This document shows, piece after piece, positions 25,314-33,414 of a stretch of 35,796 bases of DNA (position 1 is its first letter; the number at the start of each line of letters is the position of its first letter). The notes beneath the pieces are model-generated. The model ran no database searches, was not told where the DNA came from, and saw only the letters and a list, made by a program, of their open reading frames with translations. Position numbers and translations under genes: made by a program. The stretch spans positions 1 through 35,796 of the forward strand of contig JAQUAG010000022.1 of NCBI GenBank assembly GCA_028687375.1, read 5' to 3'. The stretch comes from Arcobacteraceae bacterium (lineage in GTDB: Bacteria > Campylobacterota > Campylobacteria > Campylobacterales > Arcobacteraceae).

Positions 25314-26407
25314 AAAGCCCACTCAATATTTTTTTCTTTTGCATCAGCCACATAACTTTCTAAATCCTCTTGGGTTAAAAACACTTTATCATTTTCATAA
25401 TAAGACTTATACCATTTCACAGTTTTTTCAAATGTCGTTTCACTATCCCATACATCTTTCCATTTTAAAAGAATATGTGCTTTTGAACAGTCAAGCTTCA
25501 AAAGGTTTGCTTCATGAAGTTGATGTGGGTCACTGTTTATCTCATAATCTATCTTATCCCAATGTTTTTTAACATTTTTGACCACCTCTTCTACAGTGAT
25601 ACTCCCCTCATCACTTGGACCAAAATTCCAAGCTTCACCGAATTCTACTTTTTCTTCAAGAAGTTTTTGTCCTATATGAAGATATCCGCTTAAAGGTTCA
25701 AGTACATGTTGCCAAGGACGCGTTGCATATGGATTTCTAATACTTACTTTTTTGTTTTGAGAAACAGAAAGCATGATATCGGTAATCAGTCTATCTTTTG
25801 CCCAATCCCCTCCACCTATTACATTCCCAGCTCTACAAGATGCTAATAATGTATTGTGAGTTTTCTTGTACTCTTTTGGATTAAAATAGGAACTTCGATA
25901 TGAGTTTGCCAAGATATCAGCACACCCTTTTGAAGAACTATATGGATCATACCCACCCATTGGATCATTTTCTCTATATCCCCATATCCACTCTTTATTT
26001 TCATAAGCTTTATCACTTGTGATATTTACAATAGCTTTTACATTATTTTTTCGACAAGCTTCAAAAACTTTGAGTGTTCCTATCACATTTGTTTCATAAG
26101 TTTCTATAGGATTTTCATAAGAGAGTCTTACAAGAGGTTGAGCAGCAAGGTGAAATACGATATCTGGTTTGTACTTTTCAAAAGTTTGATTGAGTTTTTC
26201 TAAATCTCGTATATCTCCGATGATAGAAGTGATATCAAGATTTAAAAGTTCAATATGATTTGGAGTAGTTGGAGCTTCTAAAGAATATCCTACTACCTTT
26301 GCACCCATTTGTGTTAGCCAATAGACAAGCCATGAACCTTTAAATCCAGTATGTCCTGTAACAAGTACAGTTTTATCTTTATAAATTTGCGAAAATAAAC
26401 TTTGCAT
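25310..26407 (-). CDS. ddhB: CDP-glucose 4,6-dehydratase
   Basis: A 365-aa extended SDR (RfbG). The NAD motif GHTGFKGSW and the segment LAAQPLVRLSYENP are diagnostic of CDP-glucose dehydratases; NITSDKAYEN supplies the catalytic Thr/Asp/Lys region and DPYSSSKGCADIL the Tyr-x3-Lys pair; later ATRPWQHVLEPLSGYL is also characteristic. It turns CDP-glucose into CDP-4-keto-6-deoxyglucose, the substrate of DdhC. The start is the ATG in the TAATG overlap with rfbF, with GGAAG eight bases upstream; an upstream ATG at 26422 has no ribosome site. It is coupled to the thiamine enzyme by a 4-bp overlap. Confidence 0.94.
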   Translation of the reverse strand: MQSLFSQIYKDKTVLVTGHTGFKGSWLVYWLTQMGAKVVGYSLEAPTTPNHIELLNLDITSIIGDIRDLEKLNQTFEKYKPDIVFHLAAQPLVRLSYENPIETYETNVIGTLKVFEACRKNNVKAIVNITSDKAYENKEWIWGYRENDPMGGYDPYSSSKGCADILANSYRSSYFNPKEYKKTHNTLLASCRAGNVIGGGDWAKDRLITDIMLSVSQNKKVSIRNPYATRPWQHVLEPLSGYLHIGQKLLEEKVEFGEAWNFGPSDEGSITVEEVVKNVKKHWDKIDYEINSDPHQLHEANLLKLDCSKAHILLKWKDVWDSETTFEKTVKWYKSYYENDKVFLTQEDLESYVADAKEKNIEWAL

Positions 26408-27180
26408 TACCAAGTCTTCCATGGGGCTTTATTTGTATCCCAAAGTTTATTTAAATCATTTTTATCTTTTAAGCTATCCATTGGTGACCAAAATCCCTCA
26501 TGTTTATAAGTAAAAAGTTCTCCATCAAGTGCCAGATTTTTTAAAGGTGCTTGTTCAAAAACTGTCTCATCACCTTCAGTAATATAATCAAATACTTTTG
26601 GCTCACACACAAAATACCCAGCATTTATCCAATGCCCATCACCTTTTGGTTTCTCTTTAAACTCTTCTACTTGATTGTTTTCATTGATATTTAATGCACC
26701 GAACCTTCCATCTGGTTGATGTGAAGTCATTGTGATAGCCTTCCCATGCAATTTATGAAATGCTACAAGTTCTTCTATATTGATATCACTGACACCATCT
26801 CCGTAAGTAAGCATAAACGGCTCATCTCCAACTATTTTTTGTGCTCGTTTGATTCTTCCACCTGTCATACTATGAAGTCCTGTATCCAAAAGTGTTATCT
26901 TCCAAGGTTCACTTGAATTATTTAAAACTTCCATTTTCCCTGTTTGCATATCAATAGTAACATCACTTTGATGGAGAAAATAATTAGCAAAATATTCTTT
27001 TATGTAATAGCCTTTATAACCCAATAAAACTACAAATTCATTAAATCCATATTTTGAGTATATTTTCATAATATGCCATAAAATTGGCTTTCCACCGATT
27101 TCAACCATCGGTTTTGGTCGGGTATCTGTTTCTTCTGAAAGACGAGTTCCAAATCCACCTGCTAATAGTAATACTTTCAT
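26407..27180 (-). CDS. ddhA: Glucose-1-phosphate cytidylyltransferase
   Basis: A 257-aa nucleotidyltransferase (RfbF) that makes CDP-glucose from CTP and glucose-1-phosphate. The N-terminal LLAGGFGTRLSEETDTRPKP is the nucleotide-binding signature in the form usual for CTP-using RfbF; LTYGDGVSDI marks the metal-binding Asp; INAGYFVCEP and the ending HEGFWSPMDSLKDK are also typical. It is the first gene of the CDP-sugar block and stands behind the largest gap of the whole operon (28 bp, with a GGAGA ribosome site), so this is the likely left boundary of the inserted block relative to ptmE. Confidence 0.95.
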   Translation of the reverse strand: MKVLLLAGGFGTRLSEETDTRPKPMVEIGGKPILWHIMKIYSKYGFNEFVVLLGYKGYYIKEYFANYFLHQSDVTIDMQTGKMEVLNNSSEPWKITLLDTGLHSMTGGRIKRAQKIVGDEPFMLTYGDGVSDINIEELVAFHKLHGKAITMTSHQPDGRFGALNINENNQVEEFKEKPKGDGHWINAGYFVCEPKVFDYITEGDETVFEQAPLKNLALDGELFTYKHEGFWSPMDSLKDKNDLNKLWDTNKAPWKTW

Positions 27181-27208
27181 TTTATTTCTCCATTTTATTA
27201 TTTATTCG

Positions 27209-28255
27209 TTAAAAAACTTCCATATATTCTTCATTTGCTTTTTTATATTCTTCGATTCTCCCAATATCAAGCCAATATTCTCTAAGGGGAAATGATATGG
27301 CATTTTGTTTTTCACTTATGATTTTTTCAAAAAGTGTCGGCATATCATAAAATTCATTTTCTGGAATGTACTGTAGGACATCAGGGCTTAGCATATAAAT
27401 ACCAGCACTCACAAAAAACTTATGTGTAGGTTTCTCTTCAATTGATAGTATATGGCTTCCATCAATATTCACAACACCATAAGGCACTTGAAAGTCATAC
27501 TCTCTTACACACATTGTCCCCATAGAGTTATTTGCTATATGAAAATCGTGTAAATGCTCATAGTTTACATTTGTAAGTAAGTCACCATTCATCACAAAAA
27601 AAGGCTCTGTTGGTTTTTCTTTTAGAAGACTCAAGGCTCCTGCTGTTCCCATCCTTTGTTCTTCTAAAATATACTCTATATTTACTCCAAAACTACTTCC
27701 ATTACCAAAATAGTCTTGGATGATGTGTGACTTATAGTTGACACACATCACTATATTTCCATATCCATATTCTGCGAATTTTTCTACGATAGTTTGCAAA
27801 ATTGGTTTATTACCTACTTTGAGCATAGGTTTTGGAGTGTTTTCTGTAAGTGGTCGCAGTCTTGTTCCAAGACCTCCTACCATAAGAATCACTTTGTTTG
27901 TCTTTCCTTTTGGTTTTATAAGTTCTTCTATCTCTTGAATCCCTAAAATTTTCCCATTATCGTCAACGATTGGTATTTGATGCAGTTTTTTAGAAAGTGC
28001 AAGTTGTAAAATTTCCTCTTTTGTATCACTTATTTTTGCAATAGTAGGTGTTTTAAAAATAATAGACTCTATAGAACTATTTAAATCAAGCCCTTTCAAA
28101 AGACCTCTTCGTATATCTCCATCGGTTAATGTTCCCAATAACTTATCATTTTCATCAACTATCAATGCTATTTGCATCGCTCCACCATCAATGATTTGTA
28201 ATGCTTCTTTTATGGTTGCATTTACAGTAAGTTTTATATTTTGTATATTTTTCAT
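27209..28255 (-). CDS. ptmE: CBS-domain sugar nucleotidyltransferase PtmE (GDP-glucosamine branch of Leg pathway)
   Basis: A 348-aa fusion. Residues 1-118 form two CBS repeats (TLTDGDIRRGLL and HQIPIVDDNGKILG), which sense adenine nucleotides in other proteins. From about 122 a nucleotidyltransferase domain follows: LMVGGLGTRLRPLTENTPKP, EEQRMGTAGAL, MNGDLL. In C. jejuni PtmE (Cj1329) forms GDP-glucosamine at the entry of the legionaminic pathway, making it distinct from the UDP route to sialic acid. It begins 1 bp after legG, the same gene order as in C. jejuni (legI-legG-ptmE apart from the insertion). The companion genes ptmF, ptmA and pgmL are not in the window. Confidence 0.87.
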   Translation of the reverse strand: MKNIQNIKLTVNATIKEALQIIDGGAMQIALIVDENDKLLGTLTDGDIRRGLLKGLDLNSSIESIIFKTPTIAKISDTKEEILQLALSKKLHQIPIVDDNGKILGIQEIEELIKPKGKTNKVILMVGGLGTRLRPLTENTPKPMLKVGNKPILQTIVEKFAEYGYGNIVMCVNYKSHIIQDYFGNGSSFGVNIEYILEEQRMGTAGALSLLKEKPTEPFFVMNGDLLTNVNYEHLHDFHIANNSMGTMCVREYDFQVPYGVVNIDGSHILSIEEKPTHKFFVSAGIYMLSPDVLQYIPENEFYDMPTLFEKIISEKQNAISFPLREYWLDIGRIEEYKKANEEYMEVF

Positions 28256-28256
28256 C

Positions 28257-29441
28257 TTAACCTTTTAAATCATAAAATGACTTTTTTAATATATTTTGTA
28301 AATCTACTTTTTTTAGTTCTTCAATAATTTTTTGACTTGCACATCCATTTCCATAAGGATTCTCACAGCTTTGTAATACTAATTGAAACTCTTTTGAATA
28401 TAGTTTGACAAAAGCTTGATGAATCGAACTTTTATTTGGTTTGCAATCAATCACACTAGCAGCTTTTATACGTCCCTTTTGTCTATCTCCAATATTAATA
28501 GTTCCTATTTTAAAACTTGGAGTTTCAGCAAGTCCACTTGAGCTATTCCCCACCATAGCATCTACAAACTGTAAAGCACTCAAATATCTTAGTTGTCCTA
28601 AAGAAGTAAATCCTACAGATTTATAAGCATTCTTAGCTACATATTCATCAATCATTTGATTTATAATTCTTCCATCTGTATCACTATTTGCTTTTGTAAA
28701 GATAATATTTGTATCTTCTAGCTTATCAATAGCTTCTAAAAGTTCTTGAAACTGCTCTTTTGCTGTACTGTTTTCTAAAGTTACAGGATGAAAAGTGACT
28801 AAAATATTTTTTTTGTTTAATTTAAAATCTATCGATTTTTCAAATTCTTCTTTTGTTAAAAGTTTTAATCTTTTGATATTTTCAATCCCCATCCCACCTA
28901 CATTAAAAACTCTATTTGGATGTTCACCTAGTTGAATAACTCTATTTTTATATTCTTCTGTGCCAGTAAAATGCAAGTGAGACATTTTTGTAATACTGTG
29001 ACGAATTGACTCATCAAAAGCACCTTCAGTTGTCTCTCCACCATGAAGATGAGCGATAGGAATACGAGCTATCATAGCAGCACTTGTAGCACTAAATATT
29101 TCATATCTATCTCCAAGAACGATAACAATATCTGGTTTTAACTCTTCATAACTTTCCGCAAAAGATATTTGAGCCAACCCCATAGACTTCGAGATACCAA
29201 TAGAAGTATCAGAAGACAGAAGCATCTCTATTTTTTTATCTATTTTAAACTCTTTTTCTATCTCTTTATAAGTCAATCCAAATTCTGGACTTAAATGCAT
29301 ACCAGTAACTATAAGTTGAAGTTCTAAATCCTGTTCCTCTTCAATCTCTTTCATAAGCCAATAAAGTAGTCCATATTCAGCTCTTGTACCAGTTACTACA
29401 CATATTTTTGTCCTCGTTCCTGTGGAATTACATCTAGTCAT
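28257..29441 (-). CDS. legG: Hydrolysing 2-epimerase of the Leg pathway (NeuC family)
   Basis: About 394 aa, UDP-GlcNAc-2-epimerase fold. It removes the nucleotide and inverts C2 of the diamino sugar, giving 2,4-diacetamido-2,4,6-trideoxymannose for LegI. Motifs: VVTGTRAEYGLLYW, VLGDRYEIF, HLHGGETTEGAFDESIRH, and MVGNSSSGLAETPSF in the C-terminal domain. The start overlaps the yhcG stop (ATGACTAG, 8 bp). Homologues normally begin within a few residues of the KICVVTG strand; here about ten extra residues (TRCNSTGTRT) come first and no nearer in-frame start exists. A TTG at 29459 would make the extension longer. The odd N-terminus may be a scar of the yhcG insertion. Confidence 0.9.
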   Translation of the reverse strand: MTRCNSTGTRTKICVVTGTRAEYGLLYWLMKEIEEEQDLELQLIVTGMHLSPEFGLTYKEIEKEFKIDKKIEMLLSSDTSIGISKSMGLAQISFAESYEELKPDIVIVLGDRYEIFSATSAAMIARIPIAHLHGGETTEGAFDESIRHSITKMSHLHFTGTEEYKNRVIQLGEHPNRVFNVGGMGIENIKRLKLLTKEEFEKSIDFKLNKKNILVTFHPVTLENSTAKEQFQELLEAIDKLEDTNIIFTKANSDTDGRIINQMIDEYVAKNAYKSVGFTSLGQLRYLSALQFVDAMVGNSSSGLAETPSFKIGTINIGDRQKGRIKAASVIDCKPNKSSIHQAFVKLYSKEFQLVLQSCENPYGNGCASQKIIEELKKVDLQNILKKSFYDLKG

Positions 29442-30483
29442 TGTTTTTTTCACTTTCAAGTAAATTTTCTAATCTTTGGATTATTTCATTTGGTGTTGGC
29501 AATAAATCTTTGAATTCATAGGGTAAAGATTCAGTGAGCTTATAAGTAGCTACTCCTATTGGCTGATTACTCTCTTTGAGTGAATATTCCACTGTTGTTC
29601 GTTTTTTCTCTTTGCAGATAATGATACCGATAGATGGATTTTCATCAGGCAGTTTTATAGTGTCATTGAGCACTGAAAGATAGAAATTCATTTTCCCATC
29701 ATACTCTGGTTTGAACTTACCTATTTTTAGCTCAATAGCTATAAGAGACTTTAATCTTCGATGGTATAAAAGGATATCTATGAAATATTCTTCATCATCC
29801 ACTTCTAGTTTATATTGATTTCCTAAAAAGGCAAAATCGCTACCCATCTCATTTAAAAATTCTCTTATTTTATTGATAAGTCCTATTTCAAGTTCTCTTT
29901 CGTTGTATTCATTACTCAACTCTAAAAAGTCAAAATTATATTCATCTTTTACGGCTAGTTTTGCTTGATGTTGGTATTTTTCTACTAATGTATTATCAAA
30001 ATTTGTTTGATTTAAAAGAAATTTCTCATACGATTTATTTTCTATATGATTTATCAATACATCTTTTGTCATACCAAATTTAATAGTAGTTTTGATATAA
30101 AATTCTCGTTCTAAATTATCTTTGCATTTTTGAAAAATAACAACATTTTTAGTCCAACTAATTTCTCCAACCATTGGTTGGAGTTTTTCATTTTTATAGT
30201 ATTCAAGATAAAACTGTCTCATATTCCAAAGATTCTGAATACTAAACCCCTTTACTCCCACAAACTCTTTTTGAAGTTCATATGAAAGATTTTGTACTAC
30301 TGATTTTCCCCAGCCATATTTCTCTTGTTTTTCTACGATATTTTTGCCAATCTCCCAATAAAGATTTATAAGCTCTTTATTTACAGCCTTTAAGGCTTCG
30401 TATTGGGAAGAGAGTATTTTAGTTTTTATATCTTTTACAAATTTTGTAAAATTTTCATCTATAGTTGAAATTTCTTTTTTCAT
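29434..30483 (-). CDS. YhcG/DUF1016-family PD-(D/E)XK nuclease-like protein
   Basis: A 349-aa protein in two parts. Residues 10-150 match the DUF1016 N-terminal region (LINLYWEIGKNIVEKQ, GWGKSVVQNLS, GFSIQNLWNMRQFYLEY). The C-terminal domain from about 190 carries the nuclease core Asp236 in EYFIDILLYHRR and Glu251-x-Lys253 in IAIELKIGKFKPE. The family is frequent near restriction-modification and other defence genes; its precise action is not settled. Here it lies between legI and legG, genes normally adjacent, with a 4-bp overlap at its start and 8 bp at its end. No transposase, repeats or partner gene were seen. A role in sugar synthesis is unlikely. Confidence 0.85.
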   Translation of the reverse strand: MKKEISTIDENFTKFVKDIKTKILSSQYEALKAVNKELINLYWEIGKNIVEKQEKYGWGKSVVQNLSYELQKEFVGVKGFSIQNLWNMRQFYLEYYKNEKLQPMVGEISWTKNVVIFQKCKDNLEREFYIKTTIKFGMTKDVLINHIENKSYEKFLLNQTNFDNTLVEKYQHQAKLAVKDEYNFDFLELSNEYNERELEIGLINKIREFLNEMGSDFAFLGNQYKLEVDDEEYFIDILLYHRRLKSLIAIELKIGKFKPEYDGKMNFYLSVLNDTIKLPDENPSIGIIICKEKKRTTVEYSLKESNQPIGVATYKLTESLPYEFKDLLPTPNEIIQRLENLLESEKNND

Positions 30484-31481
30484 ATCAACTCATCTTCACC
30501 ATAGTCTTTGAAAGCGACACTTCCAACTATTTCATCCCATCTCATTGGATTTATCCCATTTCCAGGTCTTTTTATAGTGATATTTTCTTCGCTTAATTTA
30601 TCGCCTTTTTTTATTTCAGTTTTTGCAACTATAGATTTTCTAGCTATTTGCATATTTGGAATTTCACTTTTTGATGGTTTTTTGATACTACTTCCAAGAG
30701 CTAATTCTATATTTCGTATAGCTTTTACCATCGCTTTTAATTCATCTGGTTCAAGACTTGCCTTATGGTCTGGTCCATCCATAGTTTTATCTAAAGTAAA
30801 ATGCTTTTCAATACAACTTGCCCCCATAGCAACAGCAGCAATATCTACTTCTATTCCTAAAGTATGGTCACTATACCCAAAAGGAATATCAAAGGTATTG
30901 CCAATCGTGACCATAGCTTTTAAATTTACATCTTCCATAGGGGTTGGGTACATAGTATTTGCATGTAAAACTGTGATATTTTCTTTTTTAGTTCCTGAAT
31001 TTATCAAAATATTTAAGGCATCTTCAATTTCACCTAATCTAGCCATCCCAGTTGAAAGAATCACTTTTTTACCCAGTTTTCCTATATGTCTGAGGTATGG
31101 TAAATTTGTAATTTCACCACTTGGTATTTTAAATATTTCAAGCCCGAGAGTCTCTAAAAGCTCTATGCTATCGTGGTCAAAGGGAGTAGATAAAAATAGT
31201 ATATTTTTAGTTTTACAATAAGAAATAAGTTCTTTGTGTGCTTCTTCATTTAATTCTAACTTTTTAACCATTTCAAATTGTGTTTCTTGATTGTTATTTG
31301 TATTTTCTATCTGATAATCAGCTTTTTTAGCATCTTTTGATATGCAAAGTTCTGTTTTAAAAGTTTGAAATTTAACAGAATCAACACCTGCTTGAACCGC
31401 AACATCTATCAATTTTTTCGCTAATTCAATACTTCCATTATGATTTACACCTGCTTCTGCTATTATAAATACTTTTTTCAA
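30480..31481 (-). CDS. legI: Legionaminic acid synthase (NeuB family)
   Basis: A 333-aa enzyme condensing phosphoenolpyruvate with the LegG product to form legionaminic acid. The TIM-barrel NeuB domain begins IIAEAGVNHNGSIELAKKL and includes VDSVKFQTFK, STGMARLGEI, ANTMYPTPMEDVNL and GYSDHTLGIE; near the end a SAF-type antifreeze-like domain (about 272-333) starts at ARKSIVAKTEIKKGDKL. The length is normal for NeuB/LegI. It overlaps the MaoC-like gene by 4 bp upstream and yhcG by 4 bp downstream. Choice of Leg rather than sialic acid rests on the companion legB, legC and ptmE genes. Confidence 0.92.
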   Translation of the reverse strand: MKKVFIIAEAGVNHNGSIELAKKLIDVAVQAGVDSVKFQTFKTELCISKDAKKADYQIENTNNNQETQFEMVKKLELNEEAHKELISYCKTKNILFLSTPFDHDSIELLETLGLEIFKIPSGEITNLPYLRHIGKLGKKVILSTGMARLGEIEDALNILINSGTKKENITVLHANTMYPTPMEDVNLKAMVTIGNTFDIPFGYSDHTLGIEVDIAAVAMGASCIEKHFTLDKTMDGPDHKASLEPDELKAMVKAIRNIELALGSSIKKPSKSEIPNMQIARKSIVAKTEIKKGDKLSEENITIKRPGNGINPMRWDEIVGSVAFKDYGEDELI

Positions 31482-31912
31482 TTTCTATCCCTTGGAATAT
31501 AGATTTCTGCATCACCATCAGTTACAATTTTATTTTTAACTTTGCATGTAGTTTTAAAAAATACTCTATTTTTTTCTAAGTCAATTTTTACAACTTCGAC
31601 AGTTGCAATTACAGTATCTCCAATATATATTGGTCTTTTAAAATTTAAAGATTGTGAGACATAAACACACCCTTCTCCAGGTATTTTTGTTCCAAAAAGT
31701 GCAGAGAAGTATGAAGCTGTCATCAAACCATGAGCAATTCTTTTTTTGTATCTTGAATTTTCAGCATAGTGTTCATCAAGATGTACTGGATTTCTATCCC
31801 CTGATATTCCTGCAAAAGCTTTTATATCCGCGTCTGTAATAGTTTGCGAATAACTAGCACTCATACCAATTCCAATTTCTTCAATAGGAATCAAATTTAA
31901 AAAATCAGCCAT
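31478..31912 (-). CDS. MaoC-like (R)-specific enoyl-CoA hydratase
   Basis: A 144-aa hot-dog-fold protein. The full hydratase-2 signature is present, AFAGISGDRNPVHLDEHYA, with catalytic Asp39 and His44. Such enzymes hydrate crotonyl-CoA-type substrates to (R)-3-hydroxyacyl-CoA. It starts directly after legH (no gap) and overlaps legI by 4 bp, so it belongs to the leg operon, where no such step exists for plain diacetyl-Leg. A reasonable inference is that it supplies a 3-hydroxyacyl-CoA, for example 3-hydroxybutyryl-CoA, for N-acylation of the sugar by LegH or another transferase. A dehydratase acting on a sugar derivative is possible but has no support in the motif. Confidence 0.85.
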   Translation of the reverse strand: MADFLNLIPIEEIGIGMSASYSQTITDADIKAFAGISGDRNPVHLDEHYAENSRYKKRIAHGLMTASYFSALFGTKIPGEGCVYVSQSLNFKRPIYIGDTVIATVEVVKIDLEKNRVFFKTTCKVKNKIVTDGDAEIYIPRDRN

Positions 31913-32572
31913 TTAACTTCTCCTTTTAATATTTTCTTTAGTAAATTCAATAGCTGGATTTCCAAAAACCACTTTACCTGCTAGCACACTTTTAGTTACA
32001 ACAGAACCAGCTGCAATAATTGAGCCTTTTCCAATCTTCAATGGTTTATTAGCTTTTCCTTGGTGAATTATTACTCCTGTGCCAATATAAACATCATCTT
32101 CAATTATTACATTACCATTACATTTTACAGATGGAGCCAAAGTTACATTATCACCTATAATACAATCGTGTGCAATATAGCTATATATATTTGCTTGAAA
32201 ATTCTTACCTATTTTAACATTTGAAGTTAATGTTACAAATGGACAAAGAATAGACCCCTCATCTATTTGAGATGATTTTGAAACAAATGAACTTTTATGA
32301 AAAATATTTGGAAAATTTACTCCTTTTGATTTTAATTCTAAATATATTTTACTTCTTAATTGATAATCTGCAATTGCAATAACTACATTATCATTTGCAG
32401 TAAAATTAAATTCTCTTTCATTTCCTAAAAAAGGAGCTTGATAGGAATACTTTTTATATTCTATTTCACTAATATCAAAGTAACCTTTAATTTTATAATC
32501 ACCATTATCTAAAGTATATTCTGTCACTTCACTAGCAAAGCCACTAGTTCCAATAATATATATTTCTTTCAT
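31913..32572 (-). CDS. legH: Left-handed beta-helix sugar N-acyltransferase (NeuD/PglD/LegH type)
   Basis: A 219-aa protein. The N-terminal Rossmann-like domain (IYIIGTSGFASEV) binds the sugar nucleotide; from about residue 95 hexapeptide repeats form the left-handed helix, with YSYIAHDCIIGD giving the likely catalytic His and later VYIGTGVIIHQG, IIAAGSVVTKSV and GNPAIEF. LegH/PglD enzymes acetylate the 4-amino group made by LegC. It follows legC in function, though the rhuM-like gene is wedged in between with a 4-bp overlap. The neighbouring MaoC-like hydratase raises the possibility that its acyl donor is not acetyl-CoA; residues deciding this cannot be judged by eye. Confidence 0.83.
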   Translation of the reverse strand: MKEIYIIGTSGFASEVTEYTLDNGDYKIKGYFDISEIEYKKYSYQAPFLGNEREFNFTANDNVVIAIADYQLRSKIYLELKSKGVNFPNIFHKSSFVSKSSQIDEGSILCPFVTLTSNVKIGKNFQANIYSYIAHDCIIGDNVTLAPSVKCNGNVIIEDDVYIGTGVIIHQGKANKPLKIGKGSIIAAGSVVTKSVLAGKVVFGNPAIEFTKENIKRRS

Positions 32573-33414
32573 TTTAGCTTTCCCATAAACTCAACTAAAT
32601 CTATATTTAATTTACTAAAAGCAAAAGTCTTACTACCCAAATCTTTTAAACTAGCTCCTATATGATAAAGCTCGTTATTGTCTATGAGTAGAAATCTATC
32701 ATGAAACTTGGTTAAAGTTTTTAATTCTATATTTGAATATTGTTTATTATATTTTTCAACAGCCAACAATAACTGTTTAGAGATATTTTGAGTATATATT
32801 TCTACCTTAGTGTTTTTATTATTTGAAAATAGCATTAAAGTTGTTTCATCTATATAATTATCTACTAAAATTATACTTTTCTTTGCTTCTTTTATTAAGT
32901 TTATTACAAATAAATAAGCATCGAAGATTGCTCCGTTGTAAAATATACCTTGTTTTATTTCTATTGTATTGTTTGTTATTTTTGATTTTACAAACTGCAT
33001 ATCATTTTCAAGATTTAACAATCTTTGCTCTGTTATTTTATGAGTATTTATAGCATAGCCATTTGTAATATACTCTTTTAGAACTCTTGTTGACCACTGA
33101 CGGAATTTTGTCGCTTTTTTGCTATTTGCTTTATACCCTATAGAGATAATAACATCTAAATTATAGTGAGAAATATCTCGACTAACCTCCCTATTCCCCT
33201 CTTTTTGAACTATCCTGAAATTCCGGATAGTTGAGTTTTCAAACAGCTCTTCCTCATTATATATAGTTTTTATATGCTCGTTTATTGTTCTTACATCTTT
33301 ATCAAAAAGCTCTGCTATTTGCTTTTGTGTGAGCCAAATAGTTTCGTCATCTACAGATATTTTTAATTCTATTTCACCATCTGAATATATAGCTATATTT
33401 TGATTTGTATTCAT
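32569..33414 (-). CDS. RhuM-family protein with C-terminal PLD-like region
   Basis: A 281-aa protein. Residues 1-125 form the RhuM region: ETIWLTQKQIAELF, a helix-turn-helix-like RTINEHIKTIY, IRNFRIVQKEGNREV and ISHYNLDVIISIGYKANS. A coiled stretch (125-155) leads to a C-terminal part resembling a single phospholipase-D-type half-site: KFHDRFLLID with His238, Arg240 (Lys in true HKD motifs) and Asp245, then YHIGASLKDLG. RhuM genes are often found in restriction-modification and pathogenicity islands; their biochemical role is unclear. It starts on the base after the legC stop and ends in a 4-bp overlap with legH, so it is neatly embedded between two consecutive pathway genes. No mobile-element remnant flanks it. 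Confidence 0.82.
   Translation of the reverse strand: MNTNQNIAIYSDGEIELKISVDDETIWLTQKQIAELFDKDVRTINEHIKTIYNEEELFENSTIRNFRIVQKEGNREVSRDISHYNLDVIISIGYKANSKKATKFRQWSTRVLKEYITNGYAINTHKITEQRLLNLENDMQFVKSKITNNTIEIKQGIFYNGAIFDAYLFVINLIKEAKKSIILVDNYIDETTLMLFSNNKNTKVEIYTQNISKQLLLAVEKYNKQYSNIELKTLTKFHDRFLLIDNNELYHIGASLKDLGSKTFAFSKLNIDLVEFMGKLK

Noticed and set aside
30508-31221. Long plus-strand open frame (237 codons) opposite legI
   Set aside because: It is fully antisense to a clear LegI protein, resembles no family, and its openness follows from the A/T-biased codon use of the sense gene.
29434-33414. A toxin-antitoxin or restriction-modification system formed by the rhuM-like and yhcG-like genes
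   Set aside because: No methylase, specificity subunit, restriction subunit or small antitoxin gene is present, and the two are separated by three pathway genes.
29434-33414. Mobile-element carriage of the rhuM-like and yhcG-like genes
   Set aside because: No transposase, integrase, terminal inverted repeats or target duplications were seen at their borders, so transfer by homologous recombination is only a possibility.
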